From a bacterium (lineage in GTDB: Bacteria > JAMCPX01): a DNA stretch of 19,916 nt. Below, piece after piece: positions 8,513 through 15,639 of the stretch. The stretch spans positions 1 through 19,916 of the forward strand of contig JAJYUJ010000042.1 in the NCBI GenBank assembly GCA_021792615.1. The letters are read 5' to 3'. Each line of letters starts with the position of its first letter. Position 1 is the stretch's first letter. The translations under genes and the position numbers were made by a program. Below the pieces are notes generated by a model, which ran no database searches, was not told where the DNA came from, and saw nothing but the letters and a program-made list of their open reading frames with translations.

Positions 8513-9428
8513 AACGATTGTCTTGTTTCTTGTCCCGGATAAATGTTCCCCTGTCATAATCCTCGAATGCGGTTTTGAGCTCCTCCTGCGTATTCATGAC
8601 AATGGGGCCATACCATGCCACGGGCTCGTGCAACGGCCTCCCCGAAACCAAAAGGAACCTTACGGGTTTGTCTTTTGCAGTGACCTCAATCCCGTCTCCG
8701 TCTTCATACAGGACAACACTCTCCTGTGCTATAAGGCACTCCCTTTTAAAATCGAAGTAATTTGCGCCCTCTACTTCGTAAGCAAACGAGTCCTGCCCTT
8801 TATCAAAATAAGCTTCTCCTTCTATGACATACGCAAAGACCGTGTGACCGGGCTTGACCGTATGGGTAAATATTGCCCCTGCAGGGACCGACACATCGAG
8901 GTATTCGGGATCAATCACGATATCCTTTACCGGTCCCTGAGTCCCCTCTATGTTTCCACAGATAATTTTGATTGTCGTGCCGTCTTTGTGTTTTATTTCG
9001 GGGATCGTATTTTTTTTCACGTCCCGGTAGCGAGGATCCATCATCTTGTCCCTGGCAGGAAGGTTCGCCCACAGCTGGAATCCCCCCATGTATCCTTTCT
9101 TATTGCCTTTGGGCATCTCCTGATGGATGATGCCGCTGCCGGCCGTCATCCACTGCACACCGCCGGGCAGGATAACGCCTTTGTTCCCCATGCTGTCGCC
9201 ATGCTCAACACTGCCGTCGAGCATATAGGTAATGGTTTCTATTCCGCGATGGGGGTGCCAGGGGAAGCCCTGAAGGTATCGAGCGGGATCGTCCGCACGG
9301 AAATCATCCAGCAGCAGGAACGGATCCAGCTGCGGTACATGATAAAACCCGAACGCCCTCTTCAAATACACCCCTGCACCTTCGATGGTGGGCTTGCTTT
9401 TCAGTATTTTTTTTATTCTTCTTATCAT
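8511..9428 (-). CDS. Pirin family protein
   Basis: A 305-aa bicupin pirin. The metal site is intact: H58 and H60 in WHPHRGIETI, then H102 and E104 in GSGIIHQEMP, the expected two-histidine plus His/Glu set that binds Fe(II) in characterised pirins. The N-terminal YLKRAFG...LDPFLLLDDF and the C-terminal cupin half (EGEAYFD, FLLVSGRPLHEPVAWYGPIV) are both present, so the protein is complete. Start is ATG at 9428 with GGGAGG just upstream. Bacterial pirins have been reported as quercetinase-like dioxygenases or redox-responsive binding partners; the role here is unknown. It is divergent from a short-chain dehydrogenase and is preceded by a possible 33-codon upstream ORF. Confidence 0.92.
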   Translation of the reverse strand: MIRRIKKILKSKPTIEGAGVYLKRAFGFYHVPQLDPFLLLDDFRADDPARYLQGFPWHPHRGIETITYMLDGSVEHGDSMGNKGVILPGGVQWMTAGSGIIHQEMPKGNKKGYMGGFQLWANLPARDKMMDPRYRDVKKNTIPEIKHKDGTTIKIICGNIEGTQGPVKDIVIDPEYLDVSVPAGAIFTHTVKPGHTVFAYVIEGEAYFDKGQDSFAYEVEGANYFDFKRECLIAQESVVLYEDGDGIEVTAKDKPVRFLLVSGRPLHEPVAWYGPIVMNTQEELKTAFEDYDRGTFIRDKKQDNR

Positions 9429-9441
9429 AAGCGCCTCCCTG

Positions 9442-9543
9442 TCACAGTTTCTCCTTTCTTACCGCATCCTGCAGCGCACAACAAGTCTTATCACCTCTTG
9501 CAGAAGAAAAGGATGTTGCGTTTGACGTGGACTTATCGCTCAT
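9442..9543 (-). CDS. Possible short upstream ORF (33 aa) before the pirin gene
   Basis: An ATG at 9543 opens 33 codons beginning MSDKSTSNAT and ending 13 nt before the pirin start. No Shine-Dalgarno is visible, but TATATAAT immediately precedes the ATG, so if expressed it might be leaderless, or the match may simply be a promoter. Its first 10 codons align with the short ORF upstream of the epimerase (MSDKTASKNA). In that alignment one change is synonymous, two are amino-acid changes among Ser/Thr/Ala, and there is one whole-codon indel. That pattern hints at coding descent but is short. It contains a Cys-Cys pair. A shared DNA-binding site is the main alternative. Confidence 0.3.
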   Translation of the reverse strand: MSDKSTSNATSFSSARGDKTCCALQDAVRKEKL

Positions 9544-9545
9544 TA
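9521..9545. repeat. 25-bp shared intergenic motif, copy A
   Basis: Plus-strand copy beginning TTTGACG and ending CTCATTA, 22/25 identical to 13574-13598. Both copies lie between divergently transcribed genes, here pirin and the dehydrogenase. It could be a common operator, a promoter element (it contains a TTGACG), or the start of short homologous ORFs on the minus strand. Confidence 0.6.
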
Positions 9546-9551
9546 TATATA
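9522..9551 (+). promoter_or_regulatory. Candidate sigma-70-type promoter for the short-chain dehydrogenase
   Basis: TTGACG (9522-9527), an 18-nt spacer, then TATATA (9546-9551), about 68 nt ahead of the dehydrogenase ATG. The -35 lies inside the 25-bp motif shared with 13574-13598. The second copy has no matching -10, so the motif is not simply a conserved promoter. Confidence 0.45.
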
Positions 9552-9619
9552 GTTTTTGGAAACATAGTTTCTGAAGAAAATAACGCGGACGGGATTTCTG
9601 GAAGTATAGGGAGGGAATT

Positions 9620-10477
9620 ATGGAGATAACAAAAGGTACCAGGGTATTTATCACCGGTGCCGGCAGCGGTATAGGCAGATCGACAGCCATAGCAGCAGCC
9701 GATCTCGGCGCAAGGCTTTTCTTAACCGATATAAATCAGATCGGCCTTGAGCAGACCGTTGCTTTGATTTCGGATAAAAAGGGCGAGGTCTGCATGGCAC
9801 GGGACATGGATATATCGCAGAAGGATAAGGTCGCGCTGTTTGCGCAAGAGATCCAAAAAAACTTCGGCCCTATGGACGTCGTTATGAATATAGCAGGGAT
9901 TGCCCTTTTTGCACGCATTGAAGATATGACCCATGAACACTGGAAAAAAATCATTGACGTAAACCTTTGGGGGCCAATCCATGTCCTTGAAAGCTTTGTG
10001 CCGGAGATGATACGTGCGAAAAAAGGCCATATCGTCAATGTATCTTCCGTAGCGGGGCTTATGGGTGCGCCGTGGCACGCAGCATACAGCGCCTCAAAAG
10101 CAGGCTTGATAGGACTGTCCGAAGCCCTGAGGTTTGACCTCAAACTCCATCGGATCGGCATTACCGTGATATGTCCTGGGGGCGTTGATACATCCCTGAA
10201 GAATACCGTGGAAATTCCCGGTATAGACAAGGACAGTCCGCGGTTTCAAAAACTAAAAAAGATGTTCAGCAGACACGCTATCTCCCCGGACAAAGTGGCA
10301 AAGCAGATACTGAAAGCCATAAGAAAAAACAAGTTTATGATTATAACCTCCGCTGACGTGAAATTCATCTATTTCTGCAAACATTATCTGCCGCCCCTGT
10401 ACCGGATTGTCATGTTCAGGATCTCCGGAATTATGAACTCTATGGGCCCGAAAAAAGACGAAAACCATGGAGTTTAA
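9620..10477 (+). CDS. Short-chain dehydrogenase/reductase (SDR)
   Basis: A classical NAD(P)-dependent SDR of 285 aa. The cofactor motif TGAGSGIG is at 12-19, NIAG (a variant of NNAG) at 90-93, and the catalytic set is N115, S143 in NVSSVAG, Y156 and K160 in YSASK. CPGGVDT follows, as usual after the active site. Beyond about residue 230 is a basic, partly hydrophobic tail (KFIYFCKHYLPPLYRIVMF) that could attach it to the membrane, as in some lipid- or steroid-type SDRs. Start is ATG with GGGAGG 7 nt upstream. It is divergent from the pirin gene and monocistronic here. The substrate is unknown; an oxidoreduction of a hydroxy/keto lipid is a guess from the tail only. Confidence 0.92.
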   Translation: MEITKGTRVFITGAGSGIGRSTAIAAADLGARLFLTDINQIGLEQTVALISDKKGEVCMARDMDISQKDKVALFAQEIQKNFGPMDVVMNIAGIALFARIEDMTHEHWKKIIDVNLWGPIHVLESFVPEMIRAKKGHIVNVSSVAGLMGAPWHAAYSASKAGLIGLSEALRFDLKLHRIGITVICPGGVDTSLKNTVEIPGIDKDSPRFQKLKKMFSRHAISPDKVAKQILKAIRKNKFMIITSADVKFIYFCKHYLPPLYRIVMFRISGIMNSMGPKKDENHGV

Positions 10478-10735
10478 CCTATGCGGTAAAAACAAGTAAC
10501 GTACTGCATCACGGGATCGAACAAGCATGCACTTATCGCTACCGGGGCTTCCGGGGCATCATTGTACTGCCTGTCTGCACCGGAAGCCTGCTTGCGTCTC
10601 ACCCAATTTGCATTTTTCAAGCCCGAGGAAACGCCGAAGAGCAGGCAGTTACACCTGTACCGGAAATCCACACTATAGCCGGTGGAACCTTTTTCCGTGG
10701 TCCTTCGTTTAATATTATAAGACAAGGAGGACGTT
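10478..10735. other. 258-bp intergenic region with interleaved inverted repeats
   Basis: No convincing gene. Three exact inverted repeats are visible: GGCTTCCGG (10546-10554) with CCGGAAGCC (10580-10588), ACTGCCTG (10566-10573) with CAGGCAGT (10642-10649), and GCCTGCT (10586-10592) with AGCAGGC (10640-10646). The first two interleave like a pseudoknot, and the third competes with both. It matches no riboswitch I recognise. A minus-strand ORF crosses the region but overlaps the next gene's start, so I do not call it. Confidence 0.4.
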
Positions 10736-12466
10736 ATGAAACAGCTATTAACAATACTTATTGTCATGACATTTTTGGTAATACCTCTGCGCGCACGTGC
10801 AGATTCAGAGGGCAATGCAAGGACAAGCCTTATCGAGGGGAATGTCTATCTCAAGGCAGCGGACACGAACAATGAATGGCAGTCTGTTACCATAAACACA
10901 CCGGTTATGCAGGACGACGCGTACTGGGTTGCTGAAGGCGGAAAAGCGGAAATCCAGTTCTTCGGAAGTTCATACCTGCGTGCAGACCAGAACACCGAAT
11001 TTCATGTAACAAGTCTTGACGGTTCTTCAAATACGGTCATCATAAGCCTCCAGAGCGGCAGGGTTTACATAGACCGGCAGGACAGCCCGCAGGGCACGTT
11101 CTTCGAGATTGATGCACCGCTTGTCTCTGTTGATGCGGACAGGAGCGCACGGTTCGATGTAAATATAAGCAATGACGGTGATACGGAAATCTCTGTAATC
11201 TCTGGCAGTGTGAACATTGACTCGGAATCGGAGAGCACCACGATTTATGCCGGAGACATGGTCGCTGTCAGCAATAGCGGGGCTGCCGAGGTGTCGTCGT
11301 ACCTGCCCGATGACGAATGGATAAGCTGGAACGCTTCACAGGATGACATGCTTGCAGAAAACTCCCGGAGCGCAGCATACCTTCCTCCATCCCTTGCTGA
11401 CTACAGCTACGAATTCGATAACAATGGGAACTGGACATACATCACGGATTACGGCTATGTATGGACACCCGTTATCGTTACACCGGACTGGGCACCGTAC
11501 AGCATCGGCAGATGGGCATGGATAGGCGGAAATTATGTTTGGATATCATATGAGACATGGGGATGGGTCCCGTATCACTACGGCAGATGGGCATACAGGA
11601 CAGGAATAGGATGGTTCTGGGTTCCGCCTTCTGCACAGCAGGTCTACTGGTGCCCGGGAGCGGTTGCATGGGACTACACGTCAAACTATGTTTTCTGGGT
11701 ACCGCTTGCACCGGGCGAAGTGTACTATGGATATGGATATTATGGACCCAACAGTGTCAATCTGAGAAATGTCAATAGAAGAGCCATCAGGACTGCGCCG
11801 TATTATGAGAACGCAAGGATTTCCAATGCAGTTACGGTTGTCAGCAGACAAACATTTGTTTCAGGACGTGTATACACCAGGCTGAGAATCCCTGAAAACC
11901 CATTTACGCAGGGCAAGGCTATTGCTATGGTAAGACCCCCTGAAAGAGGCACTTTACAGTCAGGAAGACAGTTCAGGCAGGTTACCCCGCCCCAGGTGCC
12001 AAACAGGCAGATAGGCGTAGTTGCACACCGGCAGCCGCAGCGACAGTTCAGGCAGGTTACACCGCCCCAAATTCCACAGATGCCAAACAGGCAGATAGGC
12101 GTAGTTACTCACCGGCAGCCGCAGAGACAGTTCAGGCAGATTACACCGCCCCAAATTCCACAGATGCCAAACAGGCAGATAGGCGTAGTTACTCACCGGC
12201 AGCCACAGCGACAGTTCAGGCAGATTACACCGCCCCAAATTCCACAGATGCCAAACAGGCAGATAGGCGTGGTTGTACAACGGCAGCCGCAGCGACAGTT
12301 CAGGCAGGTTACACCGCCCCAAATTCCACAGATGCCAAACAGGCAGATAGGCGTGGTTGCGTGGCCACAACAGCGTGCAGCAGGCGCTCAAAACCAACAG
12401 TACAGATACAGGGAATCTTCACAGCCGATGAACAGAAGGATGGAAAACATCCAGACATTCAGATAA
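10736..12466 (+). CDS. Exported FecR-domain/DUF6600 protein with C-terminal tandem repeats
   Basis: A 576-aa secreted protein. A signal peptide (1-22) ends in an A-x-A motif (ARA before D23). About 30-180 is a FecR-like beta domain (SLIEGNVYLK, GGKAEIQFFG, LQSGRVYI, FFEIDAPLVSVDAD). About 220-340 is rich in Trp, Tyr and Gly, with recurring GYVWTPVIV, GRWAWIGGNYVWI, GWVPYHYGRW and YVFWVPLAPGEVYYG, the pattern of DUF6600. The tail (411-547) is five copies of a Gln/Pro/Arg-rich repeat, then a short disordered end. A strong AAGGAGG precedes the ATG. There is no adjacent sigma factor or TonB receptor, so this is not a FecR anti-sigma system. It most likely acts in the periplasm or at the envelope surface; function unknown. 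Confidence 0.82.
   Translation: MKQLLTILIVMTFLVIPLRARADSEGNARTSLIEGNVYLKAADTNNEWQSVTINTPVMQDDAYWVAEGGKAEIQFFGSSYLRADQNTEFHVTSLDGSSNTVIISLQSGRVYIDRQDSPQGTFFEIDAPLVSVDADRSARFDVNISNDGDTEISVISGSVNIDSESESTTIYAGDMVAVSNSGAAEVSSYLPDDEWISWNASQDDMLAENSRSAAYLPPSLADYSYEFDNNGNWTYITDYGYVWTPVIVTPDWAPYSIGRWAWIGGNYVWISYETWGWVPYHYGRWAYRTGIGWFWVPPSAQQVYWCPGAVAWDYTSNYVFWVPLAPGEVYYGYGYYGPNSVNLRNVNRRAIRTAPYYENARISNAVTVVSRQTFVSGRVYTRLRIPENPFTQGKAIAMVRPPERGTLQSGRQFRQVTPPQVPNRQIGVVAHRQPQRQFRQVTPPQIPQMPNRQIGVVTHRQPQRQFRQITPPQIPQMPNRQIGVVTHRQPQRQFRQITPPQIPQMPNRQIGVVVQRQPQRQFRQVTPPQIPQMPNRQIGVVAWPQQRAAGAQNQQYRYRESSQPMNRRMENIQTFR
11966..12376 (+). repeat. Five tandem 75/84-bp coding repeats
   Basis: In-frame direct repeats inside the FecR/DUF6600 gene. 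Unit 1 (11966-12040) is 75 bp; units 2-5 (12041-12124, 12125-12208, 12209-12292, 12293-12376) are 84 bp. Each encodes RQFRQ[V/I]TPPQ, then IPQM in units 2-5 (V in unit 1), then PNRQIGVV and a variable end. Units 2-4 are nearly identical in DNA, which suggests recent expansion and likely copy-number variation among strains. Confidence 0.95.
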
Positions 12467-12483
12467 ATTTACATCAACATTAA

Positions 12484-12526
12484 CCCGAAAAATGCAATAA
12501 CGGGGTTTACTATTGCAGTTTCCGGG
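12484..12526. terminator. Bidirectional hairpin between convergent genes
   Basis: A 16-bp stem (12484-12499 with 12511-12526) has 14 Watson-Crick matches around an 11-nt loop. It sits just downstream of the FecR/DUF6600 gene and includes the stop of the epimerase gene. On the minus strand the inner TGCAATA/TATTGCA arm is followed by TTTTT, so it could end epimerase transcription. On the plus strand no T-run follows. Confidence 0.5.
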
Positions 12527-13508
12527 TCAGCAATTCAGCCCTTATCCACTCTTCGATAGTCATCATTGCCTGTTCATACGTAACATGGGTCTTCCATCCA
12601 AGCTCGTTTCTTGCCCTTGCAGTGTCGACATCCAGGTCCCTGCCCATGATAGCTACAGCAGCCCTTGTCACCGGAGGACGCGCATGAAAAGGTGCATACA
12701 GCATTTCAGAGACAGCGGCAGCTATCCATGCGAGTCTGTACGGAACGCTGAATGCAGTCCTTTTGCCGGCAATGCTGCCAAGGTCCGAAAGATACCTTTT
12801 CCAGGTAACATCCCAGTCGTCCCTGAAAAAATAGGTATTGTTTTTTGCTTCATCCTTTGTTCCCGCAAGGACAAGCCCGTCAACCAGGTTTTCCACATAG
12901 ATAAGACTTGCACTATAGTGTCCGTGATCGATCAAAGGTACAGCGGATTTCTGCAGCCTCGCGAACACATCCTTTACCCAGATGCTCCCGGGACCCACGA
13001 CATTTGCAGGTCTCACGATCGTATAGAGCATGCCCTTTTTCCGGTTATACTCTTTTACCAGTTCCTCTGCATCAAGCTTTGCATCACCGTACGGTATACC
13101 TGTTTTATATACGGGGTCATCTTCCTTCATACCTTTGAAGTGCCTGCCCATGCCGCACGCACAAAAAGAGCTCACATAGACAAACCTGGAGATCTTGCAC
13201 GCCGATTCTGCGAGCAGGTTTTTTGTCGCTTCGACGATTGCATCATAGAACACCTTTTTCGGCCCCCAGTCAGTGACTCTGCCTGCAAGGTGATAGATGA
13301 TATCCACGCCGTCGGCTATGCCCTGAATGGTCTCGGGTTTTGTCAGATCACCAACGCGGATCTCGGCTCCAAGGGCCTGCAGTTGCCGGACATTTTCTCC
13401 GGGGAATGCAAGCGCCCGTATCCGGTATCCGTTCGCAGACAGCCTCCTGCACAAAAATGATCCGATAAACCCTCCCGCACCGGTGACTAAAACCGTTCGT
13501 TCAAACAT
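12510..13508 (-). CDS. NAD-dependent epimerase/dehydratase (extended SDR)
   Basis: A 332-aa extended SDR. The cofactor motif TGAGGFIG is at 9-16, DLTKPE and YHLAGRV follow in the Rossmann fold, VYVSSFCACG contains the catalytic Ser region, and Y140-x3-K144 (YGDAK) is the active site. PANVVGPGS is the usual post-active-site segment. The family spans sugar epimerases, dihydroflavonol-4-reductase-like and 3-beta-hydroxysteroid-type reductases; the sequence does not settle which. I chose the ATG at 13508, preceded by GGGGGG at about 8 nt; an in-frame TTG two codons upstream is less likely. A possible 31-codon ORF overlaps its start by 8 nt. It is convergent with the FecR/DUF6600 gene and divergent from a small membrane protein. 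Confidence 0.88.
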   Translation of the reverse strand: MFERTVLVTGAGGFIGSFLCRRLSANGYRIRALAFPGENVRQLQALGAEIRVGDLTKPETIQGIADGVDIIYHLAGRVTDWGPKKVFYDAIVEATKNLLAESACKISRFVYVSSFCACGMGRHFKGMKEDDPVYKTGIPYGDAKLDAEELVKEYNRKKGMLYTIVRPANVVGPGSIWVKDVFARLQKSAVPLIDHGHYSASLIYVENLVDGLVLAGTKDEAKNNTYFFRDDWDVTWKRYLSDLGSIAGKRTAFSVPYRLAWIAAAVSEMLYAPFHARPPVTRAAVAIMGRDLDVDTARARNELGWKTHVTYEQAMMTIEEWIRAELLTRKLQ

Positions 13509-13596
13509 AACCAATCCCCCCTTTCTGCAAGAAAAGATATTCCATAAGTTTACGTATTACAAGCAAAGCGTTTTTTGACGCGGTCTTATCACTCAT
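13501..13596 (-). CDS. Possible short upstream ORF (31 aa) overlapping the epimerase start
   Basis: An ATG at 13596 with a GAGG about 8 nt upstream opens 31 codons starting MSDKTASKNA. The TGA lies inside the epimerase start region (ATGTTTGA), which would couple the two. The first codons match the short ORF before the pirin gene (MSDKSTSNAT). The remainder is hydrophobic and basic (ALLVIRKLMEYLFL) and not similar to the other. It could be a leader peptide, a tiny protein or a chance reading of a regulatory site. Confidence 0.35.
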   Translation of the reverse strand: MSDKTASKNALLVIRKLMEYLFLQKGGIGYV

Positions 13597-13598
13597 TA
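13574..13598. repeat. 25-bp shared intergenic motif, copy B
   Basis: Second copy of the motif at 9521-9545, 22/25 identical in the same orientation, again between divergent genes (epimerase and the small membrane protein). It lies 66 nt upstream of the epimerase start and about 100 nt upstream of the membrane-protein start. Confidence 0.6.
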
Positions 13599-13700
13599 CG
13601 CAAACCTCGCTATTTTGCAAATGCATTCTTAGGGTTAAATGTTTTCTTGTCAGTATGCAGCATTCGTGATAGTTGAATATAAAACTTTGAAGGAGGTTCT

Positions 13701-14132
13701 ATGCATATACCCAGTTTTCTGCTTATGGCCGATGCGTCGACGTTATTTATCGTGCTTGAGGTACTTGCCGGTGTGTTTACAATAATCTTCTGGATATTGT
13801 TTTTCTTTGTTCCCAACAGCGTCCAGTCGTCCAATGAACGGTGTTATATGGTGTTTCAGAGAAGCTTCGTTGCCGCAGACCTCTGGATGAGCATTGCATT
13901 CTTCTTGTCGGCTTATTATTTGTACCATCACGTGACGGCAGGCATACTGTGGGGCATTGTGGCAGGAGGCACCTTTGTTTTCCTCGGATTGATGGATGTA
14001 CTGTACAATATCGAGAACGGTATGTACAAACACATCAATAGCGGCATGTTCTTCGAAATCCTCATCAATCTGGTAAGCCTCATTTTCGGTGGCTATACGA
14101 TTCATTATACGTGGAAGCTCCTGATTCGATAA
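13701..14132 (+). CDS. Small four-helix membrane protein, function unknown
   Basis: A 143-aa protein that I do not recognise. Four hydrophobic stretches are visible at about residues 15-38 (LFIVLEVLAGVFTIIFWILF), 54-73, 80-100 and 117-138. Between them are short polar loops, including VPNSVQSSNERCY and YNIENGMYKHINSG. Such a compact helix bundle without charged catalytic motifs suggests an inner-membrane subunit or accessory protein. The start is well supported by AAGGAGG 5 nt before the ATG. It is divergent from the epimerase and lies 42 nt upstream of aspA on the same strand, so it may be co-transcribed with aspA-livHMG; no clear terminator separates them. Confidence 0.75.
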   Translation: MHIPSFLLMADASTLFIVLEVLAGVFTIIFWILFFFVPNSVQSSNERCYMVFQRSFVAADLWMSIAFFLSAYYLYHHVTAGILWGIVAGGTFVFLGLMDVLYNIENGMYKHINSGMFFEILINLVSLIFGGYTIHYTWKLLIR

Positions 14133-14174
14133 GCTCTGCGGGTTCCTGTTTCCGCCTCGAACAATTTTTTACCG

Positions 14175-15581
14175 ATGATAAAATACCGCATTGAAAAAGA
14201 TTCGATCGGCAGCCTCGGCGTTCCTTCGAAAGCATACTACGGTGTTCAGACCATGCGTGCGCTGTCCAACTTTCCGGTCAGCGGTGAGAAGAACCATCCT
14301 TCTCTGATCAGGTCGTACGTGCTCGTCAAAAAGGCCTGTGCCATGACCAACCATAAGCTCGGGGTGCTCGATAAAAGAAGGGCGAACGCGATCGTCCATG
14401 CGTGCGACAGCGTCCTTGCGGGCATGTATGCAGACCAGTTCGTGATCGACAAGTATCAGGCGGGTGCCGGCACATCCCTGAATATGAATGTGAACGAGGT
14501 CATCGCGAACATTGCACTCGAAAGCCTCGGCCATATAAAGGGTGAGTATCGCTTTATAAGCCCGAATGACCATGTAAACATGTCGCAGTCCACCAACGAT
14601 ACCTTCCCGACAACTGCACATATCGCACTGCTGCTCAATATAAAACCGCTTATCGACTCATTGCAGCTGCTCCAGACCGCCTTTTTAAAAAAGGCGAAGA
14701 CATTTCGGACACTGCTGAAATCCGGCAGGACACATTTACAGGATGCAGTGCCCGTAACCCTGGGACAGGAGTTCCGTGCGTACGCCGAAACCGTACACAA
14801 AACGATATCTCTGCTGCATGACATTGTCAGCCCGGCACACACCCCTACCCTGCTCGAAATTCCTATCGGTGGCACAGCCACAGGTACGGGAATAAACACA
14901 CCACCGGGATACGGAAGGATGGTCATAAAGAATCTTCGGCAGCTCACGGGTCTCGGCGTATTCCCGTCGCATGATACAAGAGAAGGCCTGCAGTCGCGCC
15001 TTGCCATAAGTCATACTTCCGGCATACTCAGCGCCATTGCTCTTGAGCTTATCAGGATTGCAAACGACCTCAGACTGCTCTCTTCGGGACCGGTTACTGG
15101 TCTTGCAGAAATAACGTTTCCGGCAGTACAGCCGGGGTCATCCATCATGCCGGGCAAGGCAAACCCTGTCATGGCAGAGGCGCTCGATATGATCTGCTTC
15201 AGGGTCATGGGCAACGGGCTGACCGTCTCCATGGCAGAGCAGGCGGGACAACTTGAGCTGAACGTGATGATGCCGGTCATGGCAAATACCCTGCTCGAAT
15301 CTATCGATCTCCTGAAGAACTTTTTGCCGGTATTCACGCACAGGGGCGTTGACGGGATAACCGCAAACAAAGAACGGCTGCGCTACTATTTCAGCCATAC
15401 GCCTGCACTCGCGACCCTCTTGAACACCCACATTGGGTACCTCAATGCTGCTGAGGTCGTAAAACAGGCTTTGAAAGAAAAAAGGCCTGTCACCGAAGTC
15501 ATCGTAGAAAAGGGGCTACTGACAAAGGAACAGCTCAAAAAACTACTCTCGGTAAACCAAATCGTGAACAGTAAGAAATAG
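14175..15581 (+). CDS. aspA: Aspartate ammonia-lyase (aspartase)
   Basis: Converts L-aspartate to fumarate and ammonia in the cytoplasm. The 468 residues match the family length. The N-terminal YRIEKDSIGSLGVPSKAYYG continues VQTMRA, which fits aspartases rather than class II fumarases. The active-site segments are GAGTSLNMNVNEV, SQSTNDTFPTTAH and GRTHLQDAVPV. The SS-loop signature GSSIMPGKANP holds the catalytic serine (S322/S323). The C-terminal KGLLTKEQLKKLL closes the fold. The ATG at 14175 aligns with other aspartase N-termini although no Shine-Dalgarno is obvious. livH follows after 58 nt, suggesting that uptake of an amino acid feeds this enzyme or that fumarate for anaerobic respiration is made here. 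A related aspartase/fumarase family member is the only real alternative. Confidence 0.93.
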   Translation: MIKYRIEKDSIGSLGVPSKAYYGVQTMRALSNFPVSGEKNHPSLIRSYVLVKKACAMTNHKLGVLDKRRANAIVHACDSVLAGMYADQFVIDKYQAGAGTSLNMNVNEVIANIALESLGHIKGEYRFISPNDHVNMSQSTNDTFPTTAHIALLLNIKPLIDSLQLLQTAFLKKAKTFRTLLKSGRTHLQDAVPVTLGQEFRAYAETVHKTISLLHDIVSPAHTPTLLEIPIGGTATGTGINTPPGYGRMVIKNLRQLTGLGVFPSHDTREGLQSRLAISHTSGILSAIALELIRIANDLRLLSSGPVTGLAEITFPAVQPGSSIMPGKANPVMAEALDMICFRVMGNGLTVSMAEQAGQLELNVMMPVMANTLLESIDLLKNFLPVFTHRGVDGITANKERLRYYFSHTPALATLLNTHIGYLNAAEVVKQALKEKRPVTEVIVEKGLLTKEQLKKLLSVNQIVNSKK

Positions 15582-15639
15582 CCCTCTATACCCTCTTTCG
15601 TGTTGTCTGGATCAGAGGAACTGTGCTATACGGCACTGT

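Noticed and set aside
8460-9629. Long plus-strand frame of 389 codons
   Set aside because: Antisense shadow of the pirin gene, whose metal-binding residues and start signal are clear on the minus strand.
10474-10815. Minus-strand 113-codon frame across the gap before the FecR/DUF6600 gene
   Set aside because: It runs antisense through the ribosome-binding site and signal peptide of a well-supported gene, has no credible start signal, and I recognise no family.
11960-12397. Minus-strand repeat protein of 145 codons
   Set aside because: It is the antisense reading of the in-frame tandem repeats of the FecR/DUF6600 gene; the plus-strand gene has a signal peptide, recognisable domains and a strong Shine-Dalgarno.
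12513-13460. Long plus-strand frame of 315 codons
   Set aside because: Antisense to the epimerase gene, which carries intact TGAGGFIG and YxxxK motifs.
14175-15581. Class II fumarase instead of aspartase
   Set aside because: The N-terminal AYYGVQTMRA and STNDTFPT pattern fit aspartases; fumarases usually show a WGAQTQRS-type N-terminus.
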